Part shown: in pieces, positions 47,320 through 59,645 of the stretch
Layout: each line of letters opens with the position of its first letter
Numbering within the stretch: position 1 is the first letter of the stretch
Assembly: GCA_963921825.1 (NCBI GenBank)
Contig: OY997588.1
Coordinates: forward strand, 120,723,329 to 120,787,328
Length of the DNA: 64,000 nt
Direction of reading: 5' to 3'
Source of the DNA: Erodium maritimum
Taxonomy: Eukaryota; Streptophyta; Magnoliopsida; Geraniales; Geraniaceae
The notes under the pieces: model-generated
What the model saw: the letters and a program-made list of their open reading frames with translations, nothing else
What the model was told of the DNA's origin: nothing
Database searches by the model: none
Program-made: the position numbers and the translations under genes

Positions 47320-50300
47320 TAGGGGTGGGCAAAAAAATCCGCCCCGCCGGATTCCGACCGAAACCGACCACAATCGGGACCGGAGAAATCGGAACCGGAG
47401 GTTTTCGGTGCAACTCCGGTGTAAAAATTCGTGAACCGCCGGTATTATGGTCGGTCTCCGGTCTAGGAAACTCAAGCCGGTGGTCTTACAAAACCGACCG
47501 GACCTTGGGCTCTTAAGGCCCAAGGATTTGTTGGTTGGGCCAACACCAAACACGACAATCCAAGAAGCTGTCAAACCCACAACTGAAATTTAATCTCAAG
47601 CCTTGATTTAATGTTTTTCATCTCAACCGTCTATTAAAAGATCATATAACCTAAAGTCTAAAGTTCCAATCTCATTTCAGTTGTGCCGTTCCCCTTACAT
47701 CTCTCATGTTCTCTCATCTTTTGAGAGTTCTCATCCTCATCCATTTCTATCCCTTTCAAAGTTCTCATCCTCATTTCTATCCCTTTCAATCCCAACGGTT
47801 GCGACTCAAATCTAGAGCCTTTCAAAGCAAGGTCTGCGGAGGGGAAGTATAAGGACAAATGATAAGTACACCTATAAACTCTATATGTCACGCCCCAATT
47901 TCAGTAAACCGAACTCGGGACGCGAACATTTAAAATAATACAATACTTGAAACCTGTTTTCATTCAATCACTTTAAAAAAAATACCAGTTTAGTTCAACA
48001 AAATAATATACAACTCAAAATAAGTCCCAACAAGTGGACAAAACAAGGTATCCGTCACTAGACTCAAAAGTAAAACCCAGAATCCCGCTTCTAGCTCTTC
48101 AAGCTTCAGAAGCTCACCTAGTCCAGCCTGCGAATGGTACCTGTAGGAAAAGAAGCTAGGGGTGAGCGTTCGCTCACCACCACGGATAACAGACTGACTA
48201 TGGCATAATTAGCAGACAAAGCCGGTAACACCAACACGAACTCAACACCGGGGAACACCATCCCCAACCCAAGTACTCCGACTGAACACACACCCACAGT
48301 TACCTTCCTTGACCAACTCAACACCCTGACACGTAAAGTAGACCCGACACAACCATTGACGACCTCCACCAAAGACACGACAGATAAATACGCAACACCA
48401 ACCAAGATCACAAAGGATCGCACACCAAACAAGATCACAAAGGATCGCATACCAGCTGCCAACTGCTCAGTGCCAAGAACGCTCACAACCTCTCGAGACT
48501 CTAACTCGGTCAGGCCAACCAAAGAACGCTCGCAACCTCCCGAGACTCTAACTCGGTCAGGCCAGCCGAAGAATGCTCGCAACTTACCGAGACTCTAACT
48601 CGTAAGCCAACCAAAGAATGCTCGCAACTTAACGAGACTCTAACTCGTAAGCCAGCCAAAGAATGCTCACAAACCCAAACCACACACGCGCGGCCAGGAC
48701 CCCTTTATTGACGGGCGGGCCCCCCTACCACGTCTGAACATGCAGACGCGTGTGCTCGTGGACCCCCGTTTCATGAAGCGGGCCCCCAACCTCAGGTAAC
48801 CACAATCACAATCAAAATCACAATCACAATCACAAACAAGTTCAACAACCAGTAACAACACAGGTTCAACACTCACAGGCACTCATGGCCACCAAGACAC
48901 CAACAGTAAAACTCGGACTCAACAGCCCCACAGGCACTCACGGCCTCCCAAGATACGCCAACAGTAAAACACGGACTCAACAGCACCACAGGCACTCACG
49001 GCCTCCCAAGATACACCAACAGTAACTCACGGGCTCAACAACCCCACGGGCACTCACGACCACTCAAACCACCAACAGTAAAGACACGGGTTCACAACCC
49101 CACGGGCACTCATGGCCACCCAAAACACCAAAGGTAAAGACACGGGTTCAACAACCCCACGGCACTCATGGCCACCCAAAACACCAAAAGTAAAGACACG
49201 GGTTCAACGACCCCACATGCACTCATGGCCACCCAAAACACCAAAGGTAAAGACACGGGTTTAACAACCCCACGGGCACTCATGGCCACCCAAAACTCAA
49301 CAATAATACACACTCGCAACTTACCGAGACTCTAACTCGTAAGCTAGCCAAAGAATGCTCGCAACTCCCCGAGACTCTAACTCGGTCAGGCCAGCCGAAG
49401 ACACCGACAGTAAAACACGGGCTCTCATGGCCACCCAAGACACAACAGTAATACACGGGCTCTCATGGCCACCCAAGACACAACAGTAATACACGGGCTC
49501 TCATGGCCACTCAAGACACAATTACACAAACAACCTCTGGCATAACCAATGCCTCCAACAGTCCTAATATCAACAGCTCACAATCAACCTCCGGGCATGG
49601 TCATATGCCTCTAGTACTCCTAATCTCGATAAGTTCACAATCAACCTCCGGGCATGGTCATATGCCTCCAGTAATTCTAATAACGCTAAGTTCTCTGCTC
49701 CTACGACACTACTAAGTGTCACATGCATTTCCAATAATCGCTATGTTCCCGTATCATGCCTTTCTAATATTCGATAACTTACTTAACCCACGACACCCAG
49801 TGTCACATGCAATTCTACTATTAACTTTCCCTAGTCAGGGCCGAGATCCGGCTACTTTTCCCTACCTCGTGCGTGTTCTCCAAAAGCTAACCAACGAGCT
49901 CCGGTGATGATCTCAGTCACTCACCCAGCTTTCCCTTGCCTCGGTCCGTGGCACGATCTAAAAGAACACAATTTAAAGGCACTTAACAACTCGCATGAAT
50001 AAACTGAAAATCATTAAACTTGATGCCCAAACTTAACCCCGACAATGTCGATCACTCCCAAACTTCCCAATTACTCGACATTGTTGATAAGGGACCCGTA
50101 AAGGCCCGATTCGCCCGACATGGCGAATCTGCCCGGGTTTTGTAAATGCCCTTCCGGGGCTCCAAAAATTCCCGTTTTCGTTTCTACGGTCTTAGAATAA
50201 TTCAAGGGTCCCAATGTACTTGACAGAATCGAATTCCGACTTCCTAGTCAATTAATTACCGTTTCAAGTTTCTAAAACCCGTTAATTATAACTTTTCCAA

Positions 50301-52678
50301 TTTAATTCCAATTTTCGATTCGGTTAAGGATAAATGGTCCGGGGAACGTTTTAAACCACCCGAACACTAAACCCGAGCACACGAGCACGTGGGCCCCACC
50401 CGACCCACTTGGTCGTGGGCCCTAGGGCTCAAAGTGGGGCTCGGCCACCATGGTGGTGGCTGGTCCCAGCTCCGGCCAGCCACCCCATGGCCGGCCAGCC
50501 ACCACCCACGGTGGCCGGAGCTCCTCCCGAGCTTCCGGTCACCGGAAAACGTGCCCCTTCGCCTCCAAACACCTCCAAAACGTCTCCAACAATTCCCTCA
50601 ACCTCAAAACACCCTAAACTAATAGTTTTACACAAACCCTAACTTTCAAAATTAATCAAAACGAGAATCGGTTCGGTGTATACCGTAGAGGAGAACGGGG
50701 GAGTGCACTTCCTACTAGCCTTGAGACGATCCAATGGATGGATGACGTGAATAGTGGCTTCACAACCCCAACTCCCTCTCTTCTTCTTCTCCTTCTCTCC
50801 CTTTCTTCTCTCTTCTTTCTCTTTCTAAAACAATTAACTCTAATTTCTATTTTTTTTCCTTTTTGCCCTATATGGCCGGCCACCTCTTGTCCCCTCATAG
50901 TTTCCCCCCAAAACTAACACCACCACATATTGGACAAGTGTCAAGGTGGGTCCCACACCTTTTGGAAAATATCTACTTGATATTTTCCAATCAGATTCGC
51001 GAAAATCGGACGTTTCGGGCCCCGAACGGGAACTTTTTCTAAGAAATTACGAAACTTGGCGGGCTACAAGGAAACGGCTCAACTAAGACCGATGCAACGA
51101 CGGCTAAGCTTTTTGGATCCAAAACGGTCCTCGAATGGACCAAAACGTCGCTCGATTGACTTTTCCAGCAAAAAGTCAACATTTCCCAAACTGATCAGAA
51201 AGTTGCCCTGAGTCCCCCGGAACTCACTTTGATCGATAACGGGGTCAACTTAAGTCCGGTATGACTCTCGGGGTCATTTTAGGTTCAAATAAGTGTCAGT
51301 CTTAAAAAATTTAAATTTTCCTGTTTTTCGCAGGTTTGACTGGCGTTGACCGGGAGTGGTTATTACACTATATTTGAGTTTGTCTTCGATGATTTCCATG
51401 TTAGGGTTTAAAGACTAGATTATGTTACTGTTTTTTGTGATCTAGAGTTTCATGTTAGGGTTGCATGTTAGAATTGGCTTCTATGTCCTCCGATTTTACT
51501 TGTTATTTAGGATTGCATGTCAAAAAATGGATTATATTATTATGTATTTATGATTTTAAATCCGTTATACTGATAAAGTTTTGTTTTTTTATGTATTGGT
51601 GTAAAAAATAGTTCGCGTTTACAAATGTTTGAAAAAAAAAATACGATTTCTTTATTTTTGCAAAATCTGTTAAGTGCTTTGCTTTTATGTATATTAAAAA
51701 AATATCCAACTTAGTATTATGTCAAATAAATTTCTAGCAAATAAGTATTTATATTAGATGTATGTGTAAATATTTTTGTATAGTGAAAGAAGTATTATGT
51801 TAAAACAAGCATTTAGTAAATTATGTTCCGTTAAATAAGTTTTTATCAAACTAGTTATATGAATTAGTTTTATGTTAAAATTAGAATTTGTTTTCTGTTA
51901 AACTGAGCTGTATGTTCAAATTAGTTTTATGCTAGAATGATTATGCTGTTAAATGTATTTGTATGCTAGAATAAGTGCTATGTTCAAATTAGTATTCTAT
52001 TTAAGTAAATTATGATCAATCCAACAAGTACTATGACGTGTAATGTTTTTTTTTTCTGTTTTATGTTTGAATTTGAATACTTGAATTGATTTGGTTTTGA
52101 GTTACCCGTTTTTCTGAATCACTTTGTACTGACATAATTTTTTTTGTTCACAGGTATTTATTTGATGGATGAAGAGAAGTGAAGAGAAGATAGTGTAGTT
52201 GTTTTTGTTTTTGAATCTTTTGGATTGTAATATTTATGAATTTGATTTCTCTGTTCATGGAATATGTTGCAAACTATTGAAGAAAATATTTTAATGATGT
52301 ATTAGGTCTGGAAAAGTGTTTTTAATTATTATGAGATGACCAGATATTGGCTTTTGGCTATTTATGATCATCTTGTAGTGGTTTTTGGCCTGAAAAAAAT
52401 ATGGTCTTTGTTATTTTGTATTTTGTGTTACTTTTTCCTTGTCAAAAGTCTATATTGGCCCTTATTAAGCCCAAATAATTGGCTCACAATAGAGACCCAA
52501 TTATATAGTGGGTGGTCGGTCCAAACCGCCAAACCGACCGGGAACCGAGGTGGGCTGAAAATTCAAAATTTTCTGGTTCTGGTTCCGGCGGAGGTCCCAA
52601 AATTACGAAACCGCATGAGTTGCGGTGTGGGGTCAAAGTGGTACTCATGGTCGGTTTAACTGACCATGCCCACCCCTA
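47320..52678. mobile_element. Nonautonomous hAT element inside a MULE intron
   Basis: Perfect 12-bp terminal inverted repeats TAGGGGTGGGCA / TGCCCACCCCTA and a perfect 8-bp duplication CTTTTAAC (47312-47319 and 52679-52686) define a hAT insertion. Without the nested LTR it is about 1.87 kb. It has no recognisable transposase. The interior is AT-rich with recurring tatgtt(a/c)aaatta-type motifs (51780-52010). It entered three bases inside the 5' end of a MULE intron, leaving the donor AAG|GTA intact. Confidence 0.9.
47886..51367 (-). mobile_element. Solo LTR of the same gypsy family (3482 bp)
   Basis: On the minus strand it starts TGTAATAACCACTCCCGG and ends GGGGCGTGACA, like the LTRs at 29552 and 38516. 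A perfect 5-bp duplication CTATA flanks it (47881-47885 and 51368-51372). No internal retroelement sequence is attached, so the pair of LTRs recombined to one. It is longer than either LTR of the full element because both minisatellite regions are expanded and rearranged (48450-49500). It sits inside the hAT element. Confidence 0.93.
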
Positions 52679-54303
52679 CTTTTAACATTTAATGGTTTGA
52701 TTAATTTTTATAATTATTTCATTGCAGTATAATTCACTAATGCCATATTATACTTGCAGGGGCATTATAGTGGACAAATGATAGTGGCAATTGCCTATGA
52801 TGCCAATGAACAAATATTCCCGCTATGCTTTGTTGTGGTTGAAATAAAGAACAAGGAGACGTGGACTTGGTTCTCGGAGATGTTCTTTGCTGACTTATAT
52901 GCACCACGAAACAGAGGCTGGGGATTTATGAGCGATAAGAAAAAGGTATATCAACAAACTTTTTGTTTATTTGTGTTCATGAGGTAATATTACAATAACT
53001 CTTCCATTTGCATTTCTAACTGCATGGCCTAAGAAATCTTTTAATGACAATGGGAATGTAGAACACAGATGGTGCATGCGGCACATGGTAAAAAACTTTC
53101 TGCTTCAACACAAAGGGGTGGACATAAGCGATAAATTGTGGAGTTTGGCGTGGATTAAACTGTGGTGGAATTTGAATTATAACTAGAGCAGTTAAGGGTT
53201 GAGAACCCCAGTGCAGTCGGTTGGGTGGTTGCTAGCCCCTGCAAGAATGGGTAAAGGCATATTTCTCGGACCATGCAAAGACCTCGATTCAGGTGAATCA
53301 CTTGGCCGAGAGTTTTAATGTTTGGATAATGCCCACATGCGAAATGCCTATCATACCTATGATAGAGTACATCAGGAAGTAACTCATGCAGCGATTCTAC
53401 GACAAACGAACAAGCCTAGACAATTATTGTGGCCCAATTTGCCCAAATATTCAGGTCGTGCTTGAAGAAAGGAATACATTAGCCAAAGACTCTTTTGGGA
53501 GACCTAGTGGAATTGGAGACTATGAGGTTGATGAAGATGGGCGTTAGTTTGTGGTTAAACTTGGTCCACAAACATGTAGCTGTAGGTTCGTCTCTCTTAG
53601 CAATTACCTTATGTTTTATACCGTTTCACGATTATTGTCAACCATGAATTTGAGCTGATAAATATGTATATTTTGTAGAGAGTGACAACTATCAAGGATA
53701 CCATGCCCACATGCTATTAGTGCTATATTGTGCAACAAAGAGCAGTCCGAGTCATACGTCCACAACTACTTCAAAGTTAACACATACAAGGAAGTCTACA
53801 AGCATCAACTGTTTCCAGTTGGAAGCAAAGTGGAATGAGTGGTCAGTTCGAAGCAGCCACCAAAACCACCAATTGTGCGTAAAGCACCGGGTAGACCGAA
53901 GAAGAAAAGGGTCAAGGCCAAAGGGGAAGATTAGAATCCATACAAGACGACCAGGGATACTGGCCTCGGCGTCTGCATCCTATGTAAGCAGGTCGTTCAC
54001 AATAGGAGAACATGCCCCCGTGTTCGGGATGATGCACAACTAGATCGTAGAGACAAGAAAATGGGGTACATGAGGCGTAAACAGGCGGAACTGGCTGCCG
54101 GGAATGCTTAAATAACTGCTGCATGTCCAACTAACAAGAGGAAGACTAATGAAGCTTCTCTACCAGGACCAGAACTGGATCACATAGAAAAAATTAGATG
54201 GGCATCACTTGAGAAGCCCAAGCAGAAGAAGCAGCGGTGTACTGCATCTGTACCCCGACCCCTTGTTCCTCCAACACATGTAAAGGAGTTGATTCATTGT
54301 TGA

Positions 54304-55515
54304 CGTATTTTTATAGAGTTTTTTTAACCGTAGGAGAACCCTAACCTGTTATCTTGTAATGTCGAACCACCGTGCATGGAGTTGGTATTGCCCAATAGGA
54401 GCTAAATGTTGACTTGGCAGCTCACCTAGTAATAATTTATCAACTTGTTTGATTATGCATCATTGATGTCAAACTTTGTGCAACTATATTGATATTTAAA
54501 TATGACACTTGATTTTATCATGCAACCTCGATTGGAAAGGGGAGAAACACCAAGGTTTGAGGACATAACATATGTTGGTCGCCAAACTAGGAGTAGGGAA
54601 TGTGTAGCTGACAAACCTTGAAAATGATTATGTTTTGGAGTGGAGGCGGGAGACTTTGTAATGACAATATTAGTTTTTTTGTTGATCACATTAGAACCCA
54701 TTTTGGGTACTTTCAGACTTGATAGTTTTTGGATTGTAAACTTGGGTGGAATTAGTTTCTAATGTGCTAGGGATATTTGAGATATTTTGAAAGACAGTAC
54801 AATGTCAGACTTGATAGTTGGGATTTGCACAAGACAATGAATATGCGTTTTGAATGGAACCTTGGTATGTTGTTACAAGTTATTGGAATGTCAAACATTA
54901 TTAGTTGTTGTACATATTGTTTGGTCTATGGCCAATTAATGAATCCATAATTTTTATATTACCAATTCACAAGGTTTAGAAACGGTCAGTGACCAATTCA
55001 TGATGTTTATCTAACGAAGTGTTCCCAATTCATGCAGTACCTCACACAAGTTGTGACCAATTCATGCAGTAACTCACACAAATTGTGACCAACTCATGAA
55101 GTTCATACATCATATTGTGACCAAATCATGTTACAGAACACTTTCTGCGCATGGAGATTGAACGATTATGTTACCAATTCGCATCCGTTCGAAACGGTAT
55201 GTGACCAATTTATGAAGTGAATGTAACAACTATGACCAGTTCATGACTGCCTTACACAAACTATAACCAATTCATGAAGTTCAAACATCATCCTGTGACC
55301 AAATTATATTCACATAAAACTTGCACCAAATGACCAATATCAATTCGGATGAACATAACTGAAAAATCACATAACTTCCAAGTTTCAAATTCTTACACAA
55401 TCTACACACCAACAAACCACATCATGACAAATACAACATGCAAAATGCAAAATGCACGACAAACTAACTAATATATTATTAGTCCTTCTAAAAGTTTCCA
55501 ACTTCTGTTTCAACT
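54304..55515. other. MULE interior between its two genes
   Basis: AT-rich non-coding DNA downstream of the transposase relic. It contains the repeat at 54985-55330. No other gene was recognised. Confidence 0.5.
54985..55330 (+). repeat. Short repeat (g)tgaccaattcatgaagt
   Basis: Nine or so imperfect copies of tgaccaattcatg(a/c)ag, spaced roughly 30-45 bp, probably by replication slippage. Possible sub-terminal transposase-binding repeats, by analogy. Confidence 0.7.
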
Positions 55516-55986
55516 TCAATTTCTTAGTTCGTGCTTGTCTCTTGATTCATTCAATAACACTTTCATTGACTTCAGCTCCTCCTCAAGACATTTCTTCAGT
55601 TCTTCTATTTCCTCGCTGCTTCTTTCCACATCCTTCAATCGTGAAACTAACAAATTCACCTCAATCTTTGGCTCCACCCAATCAAAATAAGCAAATTTTG
55701 GTCCACCCTGATATAATAACAATAGGTATGAAATGGAAAAAATCAAAACATAAACTTCGTAAAGAGATTACAAATTATAATTACAATGTACAATATCCCT
55801 AAAATTTGAAAGTATTACACCAACCCTAATCAGTTATGTGTGAAAGTTGTTCCATACCTTCGACTTCAAAATCCCACACCCTGCGTATCGTCTTCCAAGG
55901 TTATCTTTGCTCTAGGATGTTTTTAGAAACACAAGAAGTCCGTAGAAACAGACCATTGATTTCGTGAAAACATAATCACTACCCAT
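55516..55986 (-). pseudogene. GRF zinc-finger/coiled-coil gene inside the MULE
   Basis: Two exons on the minus strand: 55986-55858 (start ATG, donor AAG|GTATGG) and 55707-55516 (acceptor CAG). The first encodes CFYGLLVFLKTS, a TAG where Trp is expected, then KDNLGRRYAGCG; the second encodes FAYFDWVEP followed by a Glu/Leu/Lys-rich coiled coil of about 45 residues. The NxGRRYxGC and YFDWxxP wording is that of plant GRF-type zinc fingers, though one Cys is Tyr. It lies between the transposase and the right TIR, in antisense. Apart from the single stop and the Cys change it is intact. It could be an accessory MULE gene or a captured host gene. Confidence 0.7.
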
Positions 55987-56514
55987 CGAATTATTAGCAT
56001 TTGCGTTTCAACTATGGCTATAAAAAAACCCTAACATTTGGGGATTCTCAGTTACAAGGTCAAACTGAACCTCAACTTCGAAAATTGCGAGTCAGATTCA
56101 AAAAAATGAATACAAAATACGTAGAAGTTTCAAACCCTAACTTGAACTTCGACAGTTGTGATTCAAACACGACCTCTCGCCGATTTGTTTGTGTCGTACT
56201 GTCCCGTGAATATTGACAATGAATGGAGAACAACATATCCTCTTCGCTTGTGCTTCAGCTTCCATAGAGTTCTCGGCTTCATCGTGGAGACTATAACACG
56301 ATGGGTGATGTGTCTCATCTAATGGAACGAGCGGTGAGGATGAATGAAGGGTATTATGAGCATTTAATGTTTTAAAATCAATGGCCCAGATTCATTAAGG
56401 ATAAAATTGGAAACAAAAATTTATATAAAAGTCACATGGGGTCACATGACTAACGAAATGAAATATTTTGTTACTTTCTAACAAAATATGGTCAAATCAT
56501 TTATAGACCGAACA

Positions 56515-56604
56515 CAGAGGTACCAAATTGTATTAAATAAATTTAAAGATACTAATAAGTATTTTGGACCGAACATAAGAATATTATAGTATATTTAAAC
56601 CTAA
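56515..56604 (-). repeat. MULE right terminal inverted repeat
   Basis: Complement of the left terminus: the blocks ggtaccaaattgtattaaat and ggaccgaacataaga pair with the left end. A short duplication of taaacctaacat at the edge blurs the exact end. Confidence 0.6.
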
Positions 56605-56659
56605 CATTAAACCTAACATTGCTCTCTTTAAAAAGCTCTCGGAGACTCCTTAGGAGTGC

Positions 56660-57175
56660 ATGAACCCTAAGGGTTATTTCAGAACCGTAAAGGTTGCCCC
56701 CTCCTCCCTCTTCTCACGCAACCACCATTGTTCAATCCCCATCTCCATGACTTCCGATCAACTTCACACACCACAATCGGCACACAACTTCCCCCCCCCC
56801 CCCACCGAGTTTTCTTCGGCCTCGTTTCAATCAGAATATATTCTGAATCTGGTAAAGTCGAGCAACACTATTCCTGCGACTAGAACGATCCCGGAGAGCA
56901 ACCACGCCTCGCCCCAGCCTCGTCCTACATCCACGGTACAAGCCCCGGCATGGCCGGCACTCCGTTGCCCTCACGCTGAAACCGGTGGGAGTTTTTCTCG
57001 TCCGCAAGGCTCCTCGGCGGTCTCGCCCCGTCTGTCCCCGATCTGCTCTGCCCTCGTCTTGGCGGATCCATCCAAGCCATCTACAACTCCGGCCAAGTAC
57101 ACTGCAAGTTTGGCCAGGTATTCTGTAAATCCGTCCAGACTTCCAACCGGAACTCTCGATTCGGTGCCGGATTAG
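56660..57175 (+). CDS. Hypothetical Pro/Ser-rich ORF
   Basis: An ORF of 171 codons starting just outside the MULE right end. It is rich in Pro, Ser and Thr and contains a run of 13 C (56791-56803) read as PPPP. No domain, signal peptide or membrane segment is recognised. An acidic stretch with a Lys/Arg-rich end follows in frame after the stop (57176-57345), which suggests a once longer protein, perhaps a retroelement ORF1. May not be a gene. Confidence 0.25.
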   Translation: MNPKGYFRTVKVAPSSLFSRNHHCSIPISMTSDQLHTPQSAHNFPPPPTEFSSASFQSEYILNLVKSSNTIPATRTIPESNHASPQPRPTSTVQAPAWPALRCPHAETGGSFSRPQGSSAVSPRLSPICSALVLADPSKPSTTPAKYTASLARYSVNPSRLPTGTLDSVPD

Positions 57176-57179
57176 GAAG

Positions 57180-58766
57180 ATGAGGATGAGTTTTTAGTCA
57201 TTCCGACGGAAGCTATCCCTACGGTCGTAAAGCAAGAGGAGGAAAAAAGGAGTAGATTGTACATGTGGAGGCGCTACGGCCTCCTTCGGAAGAATGAGAA
57301 GACTCGGCGGGGGTGGGAGAGTCCGATTACTACGGAAGAATGAGTACGGCCTCCTTCGGAAAAAAGGAGTAGATTGTACATTTTTGAAATGTCGGTAAGT
57401 GGAACTCTTGAGTTTAGATCTGCGATCAAAAACAGACTATTTCTACGGATGAGCGTCTAGTGGACTACGATCGACTGGAACAAATATCTTGAATGCTTGA
57501 CAGTTATACTCTAACTTATAAGATTTACGTCTCACACTGATATAGTACCTCATCTACACGTTGCAAAAAAGAAAACCTAACATTAAAGACATATGGGGTG
57601 AGGTGCCACTTTGCATTTCCCCCTATAATAAATTAAGTCTGTTCCTTTTTGTGTTCCCCAAACCATTTTGAACCGATCAAATATTTCGCACAAACTATGA
57701 CTGAGGTGTGAGCAATTTCATGACGACTGCGGTTTCGAAGATCTATAAGGCATGTGATCGAGAAAAGAAGTTAAATAATTTTTGTCTTCTGCTTGACTGT
57801 TGCTTGTTTGCGAATGGGCTGTCGTGAATTCGTATGAACTTTATATTTCCTTTTTCTTCTTCTGAATATTTGGTAGTTTTGTGGAATTCATAGCATATAT
57901 ATCTGTGATTGAGTATTGAATTTTTGCTTAAACTAGTTTGTCAGTCAGCGCATATAACCTTAGAATCAATTTTTGGGTGAAGCTTGACAATTAGCAAAAA
58001 CAATTCTGATTCTTTGTTGAAACTGCAGGTATTCGAATTATTAGTAGTGCATTGTAGATCCAATTTGGTGGCTCTAAGCTAATGTGTTGGCCCTACTCAG
58101 GTGCAGAGTTTATGAAGGTTATGTTCATTGGAAAACAACACTTAGTGGGCTTCTATTTTTGGTCTTTTTCTCGTTGCTGGTAGCTTCACACAGTGGGAAA
58201 TCTTACCGAACTGCTTGTATTTCAATTTAGATCTCAAATCTATTGACTCACATATATGACGTGAAATGGACCATGCAGAAGTAAATCACACTGTATAGTT
58301 TTCTTTTATAATTCTGACATTTATGCATTGGTCATTTCTGTATCGAATCCATTAATAGAGTCTGTTGCTGTGAAATTATGAACTGAGTTTTGGGTCATAT
58401 GCAACTCAGATGTGATATAAATGGTTCATTTCATTTATGATTTCCATGGACTCTTTACTGGTACATTGATCATACAAAAGGGTGCATGGAAGTTGCAAGG
58501 GTCAAAGAATCATTGGAAAAAATGTACATTTTAGTCCTTATATTATTTTGTTATATCTGTTTTGGTTCTTAATTTTATTTTGATTCAATTTGACTGTAAA
58601 ATCACTTAAATTGATCCGTTAAAGGGTGGCTCGTCAATAATTAAAACTTAATTTTAAAATTGCATGTCAAGTGAGTGTTGACTTTGCCGTGTTGTCATTG
58701 ACTAACGAAGAAGCTAGTCTTATTGACGGATTGTTCTTAATTGGATCAATTTTGTGTCAAATGGGA
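57180..58766. other. Intergenic, AT-rich
   Basis: Apart from a short tandem duplication near 57280-57370 (acggcctccttcgga.aa), nothing could be identified. Long AT-rich tracts and no coding signal. Confidence 0.5.
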
Positions 58767-58775
58767 TCAAAACAA

Positions 58776-59252
58776 GGGTTAATTGTTCAAAACTACCCTA
58801 AAGTTTCGTCCACAAATGAAATGATGCACAAAGTTTCGTCCACGTTGTGTGGTTACACTATAGTTTCATCCACAAACTTCTGTCAGGAAAATTTAACAAC
58901 ACTTAAAATGACTATTTTACCCTTGTGTGTTTGAATTGAATTTTTATTATTTTTTATGATTTCTGATTTCTTTTATTTAATTAATTTCTTTATTCTTTTA
59001 TAATTAAATAAGGGTAAATTTGTAATTTTAAAGGGTCAAATGAATGGTTAGGGTTGAAGAAGGGTAAAATAGTCATTTCACTTTACCCTTAACGGACACA
59101 TGTGTCATATGCATAACAGAAACGGAATATTTCGTTAGTTTTCCCGACAGAAGTCTGGACAAAACTAGAGTGCAGTCACACAGCGTGGACGAAACTTTGT
59201 GCATCATTTCATTTGTGGACGAAACTTTAAGGTAGTTTTGGACAGTTAGCCC
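58776..59252. mobile_element. Mutator-like foldback MITE upstream of the NLR
   Basis: A 477-bp element with inverted repeats of about 110 bp: left GGGTTAATTGTTCAAAACTACCC, right the complement of GGGCTAACTGTCCAAAACTACC, each followed by AAAGTTTCGTCCACAAATGA blocks. A perfect 9-bp duplication TCAAAACAA flanks it (58767-58775 and 59253-59261). The termini are related to those of the MITE at 20408-20737. It ends 393 bp upstream of the NLR start codon. Confidence 0.88.
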
Positions 59253-59506
59253 TCAAAACAAAATTCAAAAAATTGAACAAAATTAAATGAGATGATTCCT
59301 GGACTAAATTATGATTTTTTTTGAAGAATCATCAACAATGACTCTTGATCTGCATATATGAGATAAAGAACCAGATGATAAGAAAAAAAGAAAGTCATAA
59401 ATGATCATATGTAGAATCTTATTAGCTGGACAAAACAAATGAGTGGTCAGCTTTAGTTTTTAAACAGAGGCAGGTAATTTTCAGCAGCCACCACTGACTA
59501 CTCATG

Positions 59507-59528
59507 TTGACTTGCTCCATGGTTGACC
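59507..59528 (+). promoter_or_regulatory. Two W-box cores upstream of the NLR
   Basis: TTGACT at 59507-59512 and TTGACC at 59523-59528, about 120-140 bp before the ATG. WRKY factors bind TTGAC(C/T) and control many defence genes; paired sites are often functional. Inferred from motif and position. Confidence 0.45.
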
Positions 59529-59645
59529 TTGCACTTTCCCTCTTCCTTTCCCTTTTAACAGTTTATCTGTTCCTTTCTTTCCATATACTTTCTTGCTGGT
59601 GCATTATCTTTTCTTCATAATTTGATCTAGCTATCAAGGTTAACC

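Larger units (their letters stand above)
44794..54303 (+). pseudogene. MULE transposase (mudrA-like), multi-exon, disrupted
   Basis: Parts in order: a PB1-like N-terminal region (FEVHYEGDFVEEP and DRMSWLSLTELIYQV in different frames, 44794-45060); the mini-exon array at 45695-46290; a MuDR N-terminal DNA-binding domain (46600-46980: ISLVCLSANCRFKLYASK); the catalytic region with the first Asp in LDDYHLKG, whose codons are split by an intron at 47309-52759; a conserved block GQMIVAIAYDANEQIFPL; the second Asp in FMSDKKK (52930); EHRWCMRHM (53060); the third acid in NHLAESFN (53300); and a SWIM zinc finger CSC...CPH split by an intron near 53590-53680, with TGA in place of Trp just after it. 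Several stops show it is dead. Family role: cut-and-paste transposition. Confidence 0.8.
43306..56604. mobile_element. Large Mutator-like element (MULE), nested insertions
   Basis: The outer ends are long, imperfect inverted repeats: left from 43306 (TTAGGAGTTAAATACATTTT), right ending near 56604, both with TTTAATACA.TTTGGTACC and TATGTTC.GTCC blocks. Together with the mudrA-like transposase relic in the middle this defines a MULE of about 13.3 kb. Removing the nested hAT element with its solo LTR leaves about 7.9 kb. A clear 9-bp target duplication was not found, so the exact ends are uncertain. The element carries a transposase gene on the plus strand and a GRF zinc-finger pseudogene on the minus strand near the right end. 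Confidence 0.65.

Noticed and set aside
55452-55802. Plus-strand ORF of 116 codons
   Set aside because: Shadow of the GRF zinc-finger second exon and its intron on the minus strand.
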